Below, piece after piece: positions 24,401 through 34,575 of a stretch of DNA of 64,000 nucleotides. This DNA is from Odontocerum albicorne (taxonomy: Eukaryota > Arthropoda > Insecta > Trichoptera > Odontoceridae), in assembly GCA_949825065.1 (NCBI GenBank), contig OX463839.1, forward strand, positions 29,397,540-29,461,539. Direction: 5' to 3'. Each line of letters begins with the position of its first letter. The stretch's first letter is position 1. The notes below the pieces were generated by a model. The model was not told where the DNA came from and made no database searches. It saw nothing but the letters and a program-made list of their open reading frames with translations. The position numbers and the translations under genes were made by a program.

Positions 24401-27400
24401 GTTTCACTACAAATATTTTTTATTTATGCATCTTATTTACCTCTTGTTTCACTTTTTTCCATAATATAATTTCCATAACATTTTTCTAAAATTTATTATT
24501 ATTTCAAGTGTACTAAGTCCTACTCAAAATCCAAATAGCATACTGAAACATTTTGAAATTATTTCTTTAATACATCGGTAACACAAAAAGTGATTTTTTC
24601 AGAAATTCAGTCTTATTAAGGAAAATCCACAAAACATGCCAAATTATTTTTCAATGTATTCAAATTCACATAAAAAATGTATTATCTCAATGTAATTTAT
24701 GTTATATAACCAGGATGTTGTAATATCTTTAATATAAGAAAATCCAAGGAATTTTATAAATTTGTCACCATGAACAGTCATGATAATTTATATTAGCTAT
24801 AGCTAGTCATATTTATGTCTTATTTGAATAATGATATTTTTTTAGGATATATAATGGTACAGAAACAAGGACGTTGGGGCAGATTATGCGTGCAAAACTT
24901 TGATAAAGTCATTGCTAGATCTCAAAGTTCCTTGCAAATTGCTGATCTAGGAAGAGCTGTGTGCAGAGCCATGACATTTGTGTAAGGCATATTATTTATA
25001 TTGAATTTGATTAAGCATTTCTATTCAGTTTTTTTATAAAGGCATAATTATGAAAAGGGCATTGAAGACAATGGATGTTCTTTTAGAATATTTAATGCCC
25101 ATTATGCATGACAAGTATAATAGAAGTCACAATACAAAGTATGGGAGCAGGATGCTTGACGTTGGTGCCACCGGAGATGACTATGTAAGCCAATTTGTGA
25201 TAAGCATATCCCGTTGCATACAGCTCAAGGAGCTTCAATACTTTTTTCCATTGGGTTCCTGATAACTAGCCATAGTCCTATGCCATTTGACTTTTATTTG
25301 CTGCTGTTTGTTCCTAGTTGTGCTGAGTATTAACGATTTTAAGTGTCTCATGCTGTACGCCCTTACTATATATCTCTTGCGCTGCCCACCTTGATTTCTT
25401 CTGCCTTTCATCAGCTCGCCAAAGAGGATAATATCTTGGGAGTCTAAAATATTAGAGAATAGCTATTATGCTTTTATAAAATAAAGTAACCAAACATTAT
25501 CACCGACTTTTTTTTCATATTTATTTGATTATGAAGCAACTTCAGAATATTATAGTTTTAATAAAATATATCATATTACTTGCAAAATTAAAACTTTAAT
25601 CCAAATTTTATATATTAAGAATTATCACCTTCTACTCTTCCGGTGATTATCATATACAACCAGCTTTTCTCTTTTTGTGCTCAGGGGCGATCGATCAGGG
25701 GCCCATTGTCTGGATGAAGGATAGCCACTAACTTGAATTTTAAGTGCTCATAAACTCTTCAGATTTTCTGTATTTTGTTATTTGTAAGTCTTGAAAACTT
25801 AATTCTCCAATTTTAATTCAATCTATAGAATTTGAATTCAGCCATATGTTGTTATACTTTTTTATTACTTTTATTTAAGAAATAACTAATAATTATGTTT
25901 TTGTCAAGTGATTATCAAGATATAAATCGAGTTATCGAAGAAGATACCGAAAAGGAAAGACAATACTTCTCTTTGCACTACACCAATCGTGGGAACAGTG
26001 GGCGAGGAGGCTTGGCATTCCGGAAGTCAGGCTGTAGCCGTGGCCAGGTGGCTAGAGTAGTGTGCTCCAGTCTGCAGTGCGGAGCTCGTCCACAGGCTGC
26101 AGCGCAACAAGCCAGGTTAGAAAACTTGTTAAAGTAACTAAACTAAAATTTAACCTATGCATCACAAACACCTAAATCACAAATATTTAAAAAAAATATA
26201 CATGACTGAAGTCATAAGTATTCCTATAGCTCCATGTAGGTGGAAAAATGCTTATGTTATTCGAGAGGAGATGCACAGCACGGGGGGTTGAACTACAGCC
26301 CTTCTCACAGAAGTTCAGCATGTACTGCATGTCCATGCACTGATATGTAAGTCATTTGCTTATAATAGGAAAGAATGTCTTAACTTAAGTGACTGCATGA
26401 AAAAAAATGCAAGCATTTGGTTTAAATATATTAAACGGGAAGAAATGCTTCTTTTCATTTACTTAATTAACCCAATGTCTTAAATTTCCCACTTACATTA
26501 CACACAGCTATGGTGATATCCTGCAGGGATACATTATTATATAAATCAACCCAATGGTCAAATATTTAGAATATCCTCTATAAAGTATAGCATGGAGAAA
26601 TTATCCTGTATTCATTAATTTATGAGTCACCAATAATGTAGAAAGATAAAAAATTTCATTTTTAATAATTTTTTTAATTAATATAAAATAATTGACCTAA
26701 TGTCTGGCGTCAAGAGATGTGGTGTCTTTTTAACAAAATTTTCCATTTATTATTCCTGAAATTATAGCTTGTTTTATGAAATTATGCATTTTTAATTATT
26801 ACACCTTTAGTAAATCAATTTAGTCAAACTGAGTTTGTATAAAAGCAGCACTTTGAAAAAGAAGCACTGTTACGTCTAAGTAAAAAGTAATAATGGTATT
26901 ACTTTACAGCTACTCTTAGGACAAAGTCCATTAACACTACTTGAAAATAGCAAATCTTTATATTTATATTAATTTGACTAATTCTGCAAGCATATTTTGT
27001 CCAAAGATCAAATGTTTCAATTAAAATAGTAAATAATCCATATTTGAATTTTTGAGTGCAAGGACAAGTAAATAAAAAGCTCAATAGCAGTATGCTGTCT
27101 CGACATTCCAGGATTGTGGGAGGGGGCAATGCGGGCGCAGGGGCCTGGCCATGGCAGGCAGCATTGTACAAGGAGGGGGACTTCCAGTGTGGGGCCACAC
27201 TCATCTCAGATCATTGGTTAATCTCCGCCGGACATTGTTTCTACCAGTAAGTTTTTGTGAAATAACATATAACATAATTTGTATTCAATTCCATTTAAGA
27301 TTTAATACCTTTATGTTAACAAATATAGAATCTAGAATCTAAATATAGTATCAAAAACGGTTGCATATCATTTTATTGAATTATATTATTATCAATTGTG

Positions 27401-30079
27401 GTGGAACCAACTTTACCAACAACATAAGACCAACATTAAAATTTACTTTGGGACAACACTTTAAAAAAATGATATACATTTTTTCATTATCCAAGTCACA
27501 GCAACAAATTCACCACATTCTACTCATATTTGTTAATCTTCTAAAAATTTGATAATAGCCAATTGGTATTTTTTTCCAGTGCTCAAGAAGATTTCTGGGT
27601 AGCAAGATTGGGAGCTCTTAGAAGAGGCACAACTTTTCCTTCACCTTACGAACAATTACAGCCAATCTCTTCGGTTATTTTACATCCTGGCTATATAGAC
27701 AGTGGTTTTATAAATGACATAGCTCTCCTCAAGACGGCAGCCAAGGTGGCTTTCAGTGACTATGTGAGACCAATATGCCTGCCTCCTGCCGGCACAGAGA
27801 TGGAAGACAACCGGAGGTGCACAGTTGTAGGTTGGGGGCAATTGTTTGAAGTTGGAAGAATATTCCGTAAGTCGAAACCACGCTTGAAATATTTTAAAGA
27901 TTTATATTTACTTCTTGCTCAGCACCATGGTTAAATGCTAACTCTGCTTGCATAACTAGAATGGCATCCTTGGTTCAAATCTCTGCAGAATCACTCCAAG
28001 ACTGGTTTTACTTTCAGAACTTTTTTATCTAAATTATTTATTCTAATGGTACTTAGTAGCTGCTTAACATTAATTCTCGGAGAACTCTTAAAGTGAACCT
28101 GTCACAAAATAGTTAATTTTACAAAATTTAACACTAAGAAATGTTAATTCATCTAATTCTGGCTTATTTGTTGGAGGGAAATAAGAGGGATAAAGTGAAT
28201 ACTGATTTCGTTTTCCCCATTAGAACTAGTTCATCAATTATGACAAATTTGAGTTTCCGCTACTAATTCTGTGTGATATAATAAAAAAGTTATCCATTTT
28301 TCATTCTAAAACCAAGTTAGTCCTACCTCAAGCTTACCATAAGGTATTTTATCAGTTTAATTTTCTTTCAATTAATTTCATAATAATGAAATTAATTTTG
28401 TTTTTGATAATCGTTAGAATAAAAGCATGGAAAAGTAATCACATAAAAATTGCAGTTAGATTATGAATTTTAATATAACATTGAGAAATCATACACTACA
28501 CACACGAATACATAATGTTTCACCAAATACTGTCAGTATTAAAGAGACTACAAAAATAAATAAAAGAGCTACTTGTGAATTTACTTTTTTTCAGCGGATA
28601 CACTACAAGAAGTTGAACTTCCAGTCATATCTACAGGGGAATGTCGTAAACGCACCCTGTTCTTACCCTTGTATCGGATCACAGATGACATGTTCTGTGC
28701 AGGCTTTGATCGAGGAGGAAGAGATGCTTGCTTGGGAGATTCCGGAGGACCTCTGATGTGTCAGGTTAGTTTGCAATGCCCAGCAATCATTATTTATTGA
28801 GGCACTTTCACAAATACACTGGAATTAAAAAAAATGTGTGAATTTAAAATATTTTTTAAAATGCTATTTTAGAGCTAAACAAATTTTTTGGTAAATTTGA
28901 CATTTAAATTAGAAGAAATGTATATTTTTTATACAGTACTCGTAACTGTAGCATATACATGATAATATAATATAAACTAGATCTTTAATAGAAGAAGACA
29001 GAATAAACACAACATCCTATTGAAATTTAAAGTTAGTTATCAAAAGAATACTGTTAATGAAAAATCTTCAAAATATTAAGTAATAAAGGGTCTTTCAAAT
29101 TGAGTGTTTTTTTTAATTCTTGGGTAAAACACAGATGGCATCGCGAACTTGCCAGGGTCTTGTGACATTTGAGAAGTGTAATGTATGACATTTATAAAAA
29201 TGGAGTTGTATACAATACAACAACGCGTTCAAATTGAGAATTATTTTATGTATTGTAATCTCCGGAAATGGTAATGTTAATTGGCCACCAAGATCATGCG
29301 ATCTGACACCGTTGGACTATTTTCTCTGGGGTTACGTGAATAACCAGGTCTATAAGAATGACCCCCAATCGATTCCTGAGCTGAAGGACGAAATTATTTG
29401 CGTTATTAGTGAGTTAGAACCGCAATTATGCCAAAATGTCATCGAAAATTTTGACAAAAGAGTGGACATTTGTGGAGGTGCAAGAAGTAGCTATTTGGCA
29501 GATATTGTTTTTCGTGTTTAAATGTCATACATTATACTTCAATCATCAAAAATAAGTTTTTTGAAATCAAAGCAAACTGTGTGTTTTATTCAAGAATTTA
29601 AAAAAAAAATGTTATTAAAAAAACCACTCAATTTGAAAGACCCTTTAGTTTAAAGATAAGAATTTCTCCAGAATGTCTATAAAAACCAACTTATTGACTT
29701 TTTAGAAACCATATTTTTCTTCCTTTTTTAGGAACAAGATAACCAATGGTACCTTTATGGAGTAACAAGCAATGGATACGGATGCGCAAGAGCTAATCGA
29801 CCCGGAGTCTATACGAAAGTTGCCAACTATGTCAGTTGGGTACAAACCACAATGCAACTCTATGATGATAGATCCTATGATCATCCCAATAGACAATATC
29901 AACCTTTCAATAGATCTCTCTTTGATGATCTGGATATTTCTGAAACGAGGAGTTTACGTACAAGGCATGTAGACAAATGTCGAGGACATCGATGTCCATT
30001 GGGAGAGTGTTTACCACCGACAAGAGTGTGCAATGGCTTCATGGAGTGTTCTGATGGAAGTGATGAAAAAGACTGTTAA
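15225..30079 (+). CDS. ndl: Nudel-type mosaic serine protease (11 exons)
   Basis: Exons: 15225-15480, 17101-17323, 17814-20812, 22659-22868, 23832-23999, 24846-24981, 25909-26115, 27112-27246 (or from 27094), 27580-27866, 28595-28764, 29732-30079. Every junction is GT-AG and all phases agree, giving 1705 residues from the Met at 15246. Order: Gly/Ser-rich tail, KRRAR, membrane helix 46-72, SEA-like segment from 79, Ser/Thr/Asn-rich stalk to about 1152, LDLa modules 1153-1278, SRCR-like 1279-1392, trypsin domain from RIVGG at 1393, LDLa at the C-terminus. Triad His1434, Asp1484, Ser1583; Asp1577 in the S1 pocket predicts cleavage after Lys/Arg. In Drosophila, Nudel is made by follicle cells and acts in eggshell assembly and at the top of the dorsoventral protease cascade. 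Oddities: the second protease-like domain is absent, and the frame stays open to the acceptor at 15225, so the true start may lie in an upstream exon. Confidence 0.87.
15765..15935 (+). mobile_element. LINE polymerase C-terminal relic
   Basis: Broken frames encode a stretch like [18 protein letters not shown] followed by VIRDECKLK, matching the segment after the polymerase domain of insect LINEs. The same segment recurs in the relic at 59640-60400. Confidence 0.6.
16028..16195 (+). repeat. tRNA-derived SINE, family B
   Basis: A tRNA-like head has a clear B-box GGTTCGAATC and A-box-like TGGTCGCGCGGTAACACA. It is followed by a body with CTCGAACGACACAGGCATTG and an A-rich end. A diverged inverted copy lies at 26190-26345. 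The anticodon arm does not fold well, so this is not a tRNA gene. Confidence 0.7.
17101..17323 (+). CDS. ndl: Nudel exon, SEA-like segment
   Basis: The phase joins the single C left at 15480 with CG here to make Pro. The encoded stretch begins ILAFEGRLR and includes [13 protein letters not shown], the pattern of a SEA domain start and end strand; the alignment is by eye. The exon is GC-rich with an Ala/Arg/Pro-rich middle. Donor GTATGT. Confidence 0.82.
17814..20812 (+). CDS. ndl: Nudel giant exon, Ser/Thr/Asn-rich stalk
   Basis: An uninterrupted 2999-base exon encodes about 1000 residues. It opens with [15 protein letters not shown], completing the SEA-like segment, then becomes low-complexity and rich in Ser, Thr, Asn, Lys and Glu. 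There are many N-X-S/T sites, Thr runs and a [11 protein letters not shown] motif, but no cysteines in the bulk. This fits a glycosylated extracellular stalk. The donor is CAG|GTAAAA at 20813; the stop 14 bases later lies in the intron. Codon use is AT-rich, unlike the two preceding exons. Confidence 0.88.
21090..22025 (+). mobile_element. LINE polymerase relic with internal duplication
   Basis: A decayed non-LTR retrotransposon 3' part lies in the Nudel intron. Frames encode [30 protein letters not shown] and, further on, [20 protein letters not shown] and a W/Y-rich end. These match the region after the catalytic box of insect LINE polymerases. The block from VMVIERS through QVERDI is present twice in tandem (about 21136-21302 and 21302-21440). 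Confidence 0.75.
22659..22868 (+). CDS. ndl: Nudel exon, LDLa plus paired LDLa-like module
   Basis: The encoded stretch contains [19 protein letters not shown] ending in EDEKSC, a complete LDLa repeat. It is followed by [10 protein letters not shown] and [16 protein letters not shown], the second cysteine module that helped identify the family. Acceptor TGCCTTCAG, donor G|GTAAGA; one base is carried over at each end. Confidence 0.9.
23085..23260 (-). repeat. SINE family A, inverted, in Nudel intron
   Basis: On minus it shows a tRNA-like head, GGGACCCAGATTTTTTAAAA-type linker, then a block resembling CCTGGTTTTCATTTAAGGC and the start of the family tail. The terminal part is truncated. Confidence 0.6.
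23832..23999 (+). CDS. ndl: Nudel exon, LDLa module
   Basis: It encodes [16 protein letters not shown] and [17 protein letters not shown], a canonical LDLa repeat with the acidic calcium-binding end. A linker, [19 protein letters not shown], follows. Acceptor ATATTTTAG, donor GTAATT. Confidence 0.9.
24264..24353. mobile_element. short fold-back element in Nudel intron
   Basis: Arms of about 40 bp start GTTGCTTTTT and run into ATTGTAAATACCC, and face their reverse complement across a six-base loop. Small size and near-perfect palindromy fit a hairpin MITE. The flanking AAG on both sides could be a target duplication. Confidence 0.6.
24846..24981 (+). CDS. ndl: Nudel exon, first half of SRCR-like segment
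   Basis: It encodes [20 protein letters not shown] and [12 protein letters not shown], the opening pattern of a scavenger-receptor cysteine-rich fold (x-W-G-x-L/V-C followed by A-x-V-C-R). The donor GTAAGG leaves two bases that pair with the next exon. Confidence 0.85.
25060..25460 (-). mobile_element. LINE relic, minus strand
   Basis: On minus, broken frames include [20 protein letters not shown] and QRKRYI, like the region near the end of insect R1/Jockey-type polymerases (x-LFGEL-x-x-G-x-R-x-x-GG-x-x-x-RYKD). Several stops are present. It lies in the Nudel intron between the SRCR-like exons. Confidence 0.5.
25909..26115 (+). CDS. ndl: Nudel exon, second half of SRCR-like segment
   Basis: It encodes an acidic linker, then [20 protein letters not shown] and [14 protein letters not shown], closing the SRCR-like cysteine pattern and leading to the protease activation site. 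Donor AG|GTTAGA. Confidence 0.87.
26190..26345 (-). repeat. SINE family B, inverted copy
   Basis: On minus it begins GTGCATGGACATGCAGTACA, with a B-box-like TAGTTCAACCCCC and then body and A-rich end colinear with the copy at 16028. It is clearly diverged from that copy. Confidence 0.6.
27112..27246 (+). CDS. ndl: Nudel exon, protease start with catalytic His
   Basis: It encodes [19 protein letters not shown] and [15 protein letters not shown]. The activation site R|IVGG is formed across the junction and His of SAGHC is the triad histidine. Two in-frame acceptors are possible: after CATTCCAG (27112) or after AATAGCAG (27094), the latter adding SMLSRHSR before IVGG. The first has the better pyrimidine tract. 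Confidence 0.88.
27580..27866 (+). CDS. ndl: Nudel exon, protease middle with catalytic Asp
   Basis: It encodes [36 protein letters not shown] and [13 protein letters not shown]. Asp of NDIALL is the triad aspartate. Acceptor TTTTTTTCCAG, donor C|GTAAGT. Confidence 0.93.
27920..28012 (+). repeat. tRNA-like SINE head
   Basis: It has a B-box-like TTGGTTCAAATCTC and an A-box-like ATGGTTAAATGCTAAC inside the Nudel intron. The acceptor stem does not pair. Family assignment is uncertain. Confidence 0.4.
28595..28764 (+). CDS. ndl: Nudel exon, protease C-terminal half with catalytic Ser
   Basis: It encodes [20 protein letters not shown] followed by SGGPLMCQ. The serine of GDSGGP is the nucleophile, and the Asp six residues before it predicts trypsin-like specificity. 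Acceptor TTTTTTTCAG, donor CAG|GTTAGT, phase 0. Confidence 0.95.
29096..29645 (+). mobile_element. internally deleted IS630/Tc1/mariner-type element
   Basis: Terminal inverted repeats of about 30 bp start AAGGGTCTTTCAAATTGAGT and are flanked by TA. The body joins a transposase N-terminus ([16 protein letters not shown], from 29200) to a C-terminal part in another frame ([17 protein letters not shown] through [11 protein letters not shown], 29234-29521). Most of the catalytic domain is missing. It sits in the last Nudel intron. Confidence 0.85.
29732..30079 (+). CDS. ndl: Nudel last exon, protease end and C-terminal LDLa
   Basis: It encodes [20 protein letters not shown] and [12 protein letters not shown], the last strands and helix of the protease. 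A charged linker and an LDLa repeat ([13 protein letters not shown] through SDGSDEKDC) follow, then TAA directly after the final cysteine. The usual Ser-Trp-Gly at the primary binding strand reads Ser-Asn-Gly. Confidence 0.92.
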   Translation, partial: EQDNQWYLYGVTSNGYGCARANRPGVYTKVANYVSWVQTTMQLYDDRSYDHPNRQYQPFNRSLFDDLDISETRSLRTRHVDKCRGHRCPLGECLPPTRVCNGFMECSDGSDEKDC

Positions 30080-30174
30080 TAAATTGTACCATTCATTTAG
30101 TTGTGAATGAATCGTATTTTAGTCAATGGGTGAATTAATTATCATTCCGATTTGAAGAAAAGTAGATGTGTGTA

Positions 30175-30180
30175 AATAAA
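30175..30180 (+). terminator. polyadenylation signal for Nudel
   Basis: AATAAA lies 96 bases after the stop codon, in an otherwise plain AT-rich 3' end. It is the first good match downstream. Cleavage would fall some 15-30 bases later. Confidence 0.55.
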
Positions 30181-31639
30181 AAAGATTGACTTTTAAAGGT
30201 TATTTTTATTATGCTGCTTGAAACTGCTAATGTGACTTAAAAAAAAACAATTTTGAAATAGATAATCTAAAAGTTTTATTAAGTTAATTCAACATCAAAG
30301 ATGTAATATATTCTTGTGATATTTTATTTTTGAATGTGTGTTACAAATTAAGAATGTTTCTTTTCTGTATTTTAAGAAAGTTATTCAATAGGTTTTATTA
30401 CTCAGATACATTTGTTTTGAATAATACTCATATGTGTATGTTGACATAATATGTGAATTTTTATTCAAATAAATAAATACGCTTTTACTTGAAAATTATG
30501 ATTGAACTTAAATTAAAAGGGCAAATTGAGCAGAGAAGAAATGAAGTGAAATTTAATGTTTAAAAATCTCATTTTATTTTGTTTTTAATTTTAAGGGATA
30601 ATTGGAAAACTTGAATTGAACTAAATTCCATGTTTTCTCCAGATCACTACTTTTTAATCTATACACATATAGTATGTATAGACAATTACATAAACTGGAT
30701 GGAAGTAGTAGATAACATGTTTTTTACCTGGAGATGTCTTGATTTTTAAATTCAGGAATGTTAATATATTTCGTACTGCCAAGAAAAAAATATTAAGTTG
30801 ACAACAAGCTCGTCAGATTTCATGGTATACAATGGATATCTAAATTAAAATATACATCAAGGTTAACTTTTATTCATCAGAAACCTTAAATATTTACATG
30901 TTTCATACATATAAAAAAAAAATCGATAAATTAGTTCAATTCATCTTGCCACGTTATAAAATGTACAAAAAAAAATTAATTGAAGTCATATGAGATAAAT
31001 ATTTAAAAAAAATAAAGATAGTATATGAATGTTAGTTTTAAATGATAACTACAAAATCAATATAAATTTAGTAATTTGACCAAAATCAAAATCAATATAA
31101 ATTTAGTAATTTTTTAATAAATTTGATAAAATCTTAGTGTAATTAATTATCTTGATATTGACAAGATAATTCTAACATTTATAATAAAAATTACAGTATT
31201 AAAACAAAAATGAATATGCAAATGAATGATCCACTTTATTTTGGAAATAGGTCTAGTAAAAAGGAAATGATGTTTTGAATTAAGATTTTTTAGATTAATA
31301 TAAAAAAGTCTGATTGTATGCATTAAGTTTTATTTTCAATAAATAAAGGTTAAACTAATTTTTGTGTAGACAACAGTTTCTTTTCTTTTTGATTTAAATT
31401 TTTTAATTATCTAAAGAAACAAAAAAATATATTCACTTTAATAAGCACATATTTTTAATTTTTATAAGGTTGATTTCAATATCATTAAATATATTTTCGA
31501 TATATTATAAAAAAGCATCATATTTGTATTATTTTCTTTTTAATGTTTCTAACATTTTGTCTTAGTTTTGAACCAAACATATTATTTCAAGAAAATATAT
31601 TTTTACATTTAATGAAGAGAATTTCATATTTATCTATTT

Positions 31640-32225
31640 TATTTTAAAAAATACAAGTTTAAAAAAACAAGACATCAATCAATATATATAATATATACTG
31701 ATTTTTTTTTATAACTAAAATTATTGAGAACATAAAAAAGTAGTCAAGCTGCTTTTTTGCTCATTGAGAATTATTATAAGGGGTTTGGTGTCTCTTTTTT
31801 TCTTAGTCATGAAAAAAATTTAAATAAAACATTAGGGTATAATAAATATTTTTTTGGAGGGACATATTGACACAGCACAACTTAGTTTTGGAGGGACTTA
31901 TTGACACATCACAACTTAGTTTTGGAGGGACATATTGACACATCACAACTTAGTTTTGGAGGGACATATTGACACATCACAACTTAGTTTTGGAGGGACA
32001 TATTGACACATCACAACTTAGTTTTGCGAAACGTGAAATTTAAATAAAACATTAGGGTATAATAAATATTTTTTTGGAGGGACATATTGACACAGCACAA
32101 CTTAGTTTTGGAGGGACATATTGACAAATCACAACTTAGTTTTGGAGGGACATATTGACACATCACAACTTAGTTTTGGAGGGACATATTGACACATCAC
32201 AACTTAGTTTTGCGAAACGTGCAAA
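31640..32225. repeat. 34-bp minisatellite inside a dispersed repeat
   Basis: The unit contains GGAGGGACATATTGACACAT and then CACAACTTAG. Five units (31850-32025) are followed by a spacer that repeats the entry sequence AACATTAGGGTATAATAAAT, then four more units (32070-32220), so the whole block has duplicated. The left flank (about 31680-31850) recurs inverted at 63470-63645, where only one diverged unit is present. Confidence 0.93.
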
Positions 32226-32396
32226 TTTAGTTTAAATTAATAATCATTGTATATCTACAACCGTCTTGGAAAAAAATATGACAGGAAATAAAATATGAAA
32301 TGTTAAAAAAAAGAAAATGCTATCCACGCAATGGTGATCCATTTACCAAAAGAAAAGTGATAGGCAAATTTCTTGAATGGCAATATTAAAAAAATA

Positions 32397-32631
32397 GTAT
32401 GAATGATTAAAACTATGGAGGTTTATCTTGTACCTTGTTTTTTGTATGAATGATTAAAACTATGGAGATTTATCTTGTACCTTGTTTTTTGTATGAATGA
32501 TTAAAACTATGGAGATTTATCTTGTACCTTGTTTTTTGTATGAATGATTAAAACTATGGAGATTTATCTTGTACCTTGTTTTTTGTATGAATGATTAAAA
32601 CTATGGAGATTTATCTTGTACCTTGTTTTTT
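32397..32631. repeat. 47-bp minisatellite, five copies
   Basis: The unit begins GTATGAATGATTAAAACTAT and ends TGTACCTTGTTTTTT. There are exactly five units in 235 bp, with a single G/A difference in the first. Confidence 0.97.
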
Positions 32632-34344
32632 CACATTAGTATTTTTGATCTGAGTGAATTAATAATAAAATTGCTGTCATCTTGAATTTTGTATTTGTAA
32701 GTATTAAAAAGTAGATAATTCTTGTTATTTCATATATAATTTCTTCTTTCACATATCTAGTACTGTTTTGTAAATATTAAAATTAGTTTGTAAGTATTTA
32801 TTTCCTATTGTGTAATACTGTTGTTAAATTTTATTAGAAATGACCAACCTTTTCCGTTTAGTAAAAAATACAATCAAATTGATTTATAAAAACATACTAA
32901 ATGGACAACGAGGGTCATTTCAAAAATTCTGGTAAAACTCTCTATTTATTTCTACCTCATACGCAATATCAGATATCTAATTCTCATAAAAATCAATTTG
33001 TGAAAAATTGGAATAAAATACATACAAAATTATTAGTGTTTTATTTTTAATTTTTCCTATAATTAGTTATATTATAGTTGTTCTGTCGGCATCAGCGTTG
33101 ATCATAACTAACTAACTATTGTTAGCATTCATGCCAACGAAGTAAGATTTATCCCAGGTTAGATTTCTGGCGGATTTACTTCAAGACTGAGTTAATCATA
33201 CACCTCATTGTATTTGAATTTTTTCTTGCTTTATTAACAAATTATCATAAATTAATCTCTTCTCTCTTAGAATATTTACAATTTCATGAAATAAAAACAA
33301 AAGTTACTGTGGAAAAATAAAAACTACTTTATTTAAAAACGGTTTTATGAATTTTAAATTTATAAAAAAATGAATCATTATTAATTTTTTTAACTTTTTA
33401 AAACAGAAAAGAAACAAACACAAAATATATAATTTTTTTTGTTATTTTTCATTTAAATAAGTTTATTATAGTATAAGAAAGGAATATTTTTTCAATGCAT
33501 TATTATTAATTCCTCATGAATAGAATCTCTATTTCCTACCAATACTCTTGTTTCCTTCCAAGGCCATAGATGATTCCAACTCTACCAAGTAGATAAAATT
33601 AACTGTAATCTCAGATCTATTAAATGATACTGAAGGCAACATATCAAGTTACATGTTCAAGCAAACCTCATTTATGTTTTCTCGATATTTGATAAAAGCT
33701 GTTGTGTCTATTTAATATTATTATAACCAACCATCATAATTGATAGTTCAATTCCCAGGTTTACCAATTCACAAAATTGTTTGAAAATCCATGAATTTGA
33801 GATACATGTATAATTTGGATCAAGTTATTTTTCTTTGATAAGAGTTGAATATCTTTGATAAATATTTCGTTGTACTTAGTATAAAGTACAATTTTAGAAA
33901 ACGAATACATAAAACTACAACATTAGGTAATTTCAATAAGTGGAAGAGTGTTTCCAACATACTTAGTATTCAAGAAAAATTGCTTCAGTCATTGAAAAAT
34001 GTTACATGGATATGTCAATATCTGAAGCAATCCTTTTTAGAAGGCAGAAAGAGCTTTAAACAGACATAGTAGCAGGATTTCTATTCTTGCATGTGAAACC
34101 AAGATTCCTGCTAGTATTGAACACTTCCATCTTATAAAGCTGGACAATTTACAGTTCTTCTGAGCTTGGTGATATATGTGCCAAGAGTCCAAGTATCTTC
34201 ATACTTGTAAAAAAATGAAGTCAAGCATGCCTAGAAGAAACTGGGTAGGATATAACAACAGGTAGGCACACAATTTAACCCATATAGATATTATAGATTT
34301 TTTTAACCTTCCCCACAATGAGAGTATTTTGTGTTCCCTGAAGG

Positions 34345-34575
34345 TTCCGATGGCCTGGTGGTAAGATGGTTGTCTGCTGATCTGGAGGTTGCAGGTTCTA
34401 TCCCCGCTGGAATCCAGATTTAAATAAAATGGGATTCCTGTCTGGTTTCACTTAGGATCCATTAATACATCTTTCTGGTTGGTTGGAAGAGATTGCCACA
34501 TGGCAATAATCTCGCCAGGTTAAAAAAAAAAGATCCATCGCTTTGAGGATGGTGGTTCCCTCAAATGTATTATTG
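34345..34575 (+). repeat. SINE family A, full-length copy
   Basis: Head GATGGCCTGGTGGTAAGATG, B-box-like GCAGGTTCTATCCCCGCTGG, linker, then TTGGAAGAGATTGCCACATG and GGCAATAATCTCGCCAGG. It ends in an A-run. Confidence 0.78.

Noticed and set aside
31850..32220. CRISPR-like array of direct repeats
   Set aside because: Units are contiguous with no unique spacers, and the genome is that of an insect. It is a minisatellite.
33845..34069. 74-codon frame possibly from a transposase
   Set aside because: I could not match it to any transposase signature, and no terminal repeats were found.
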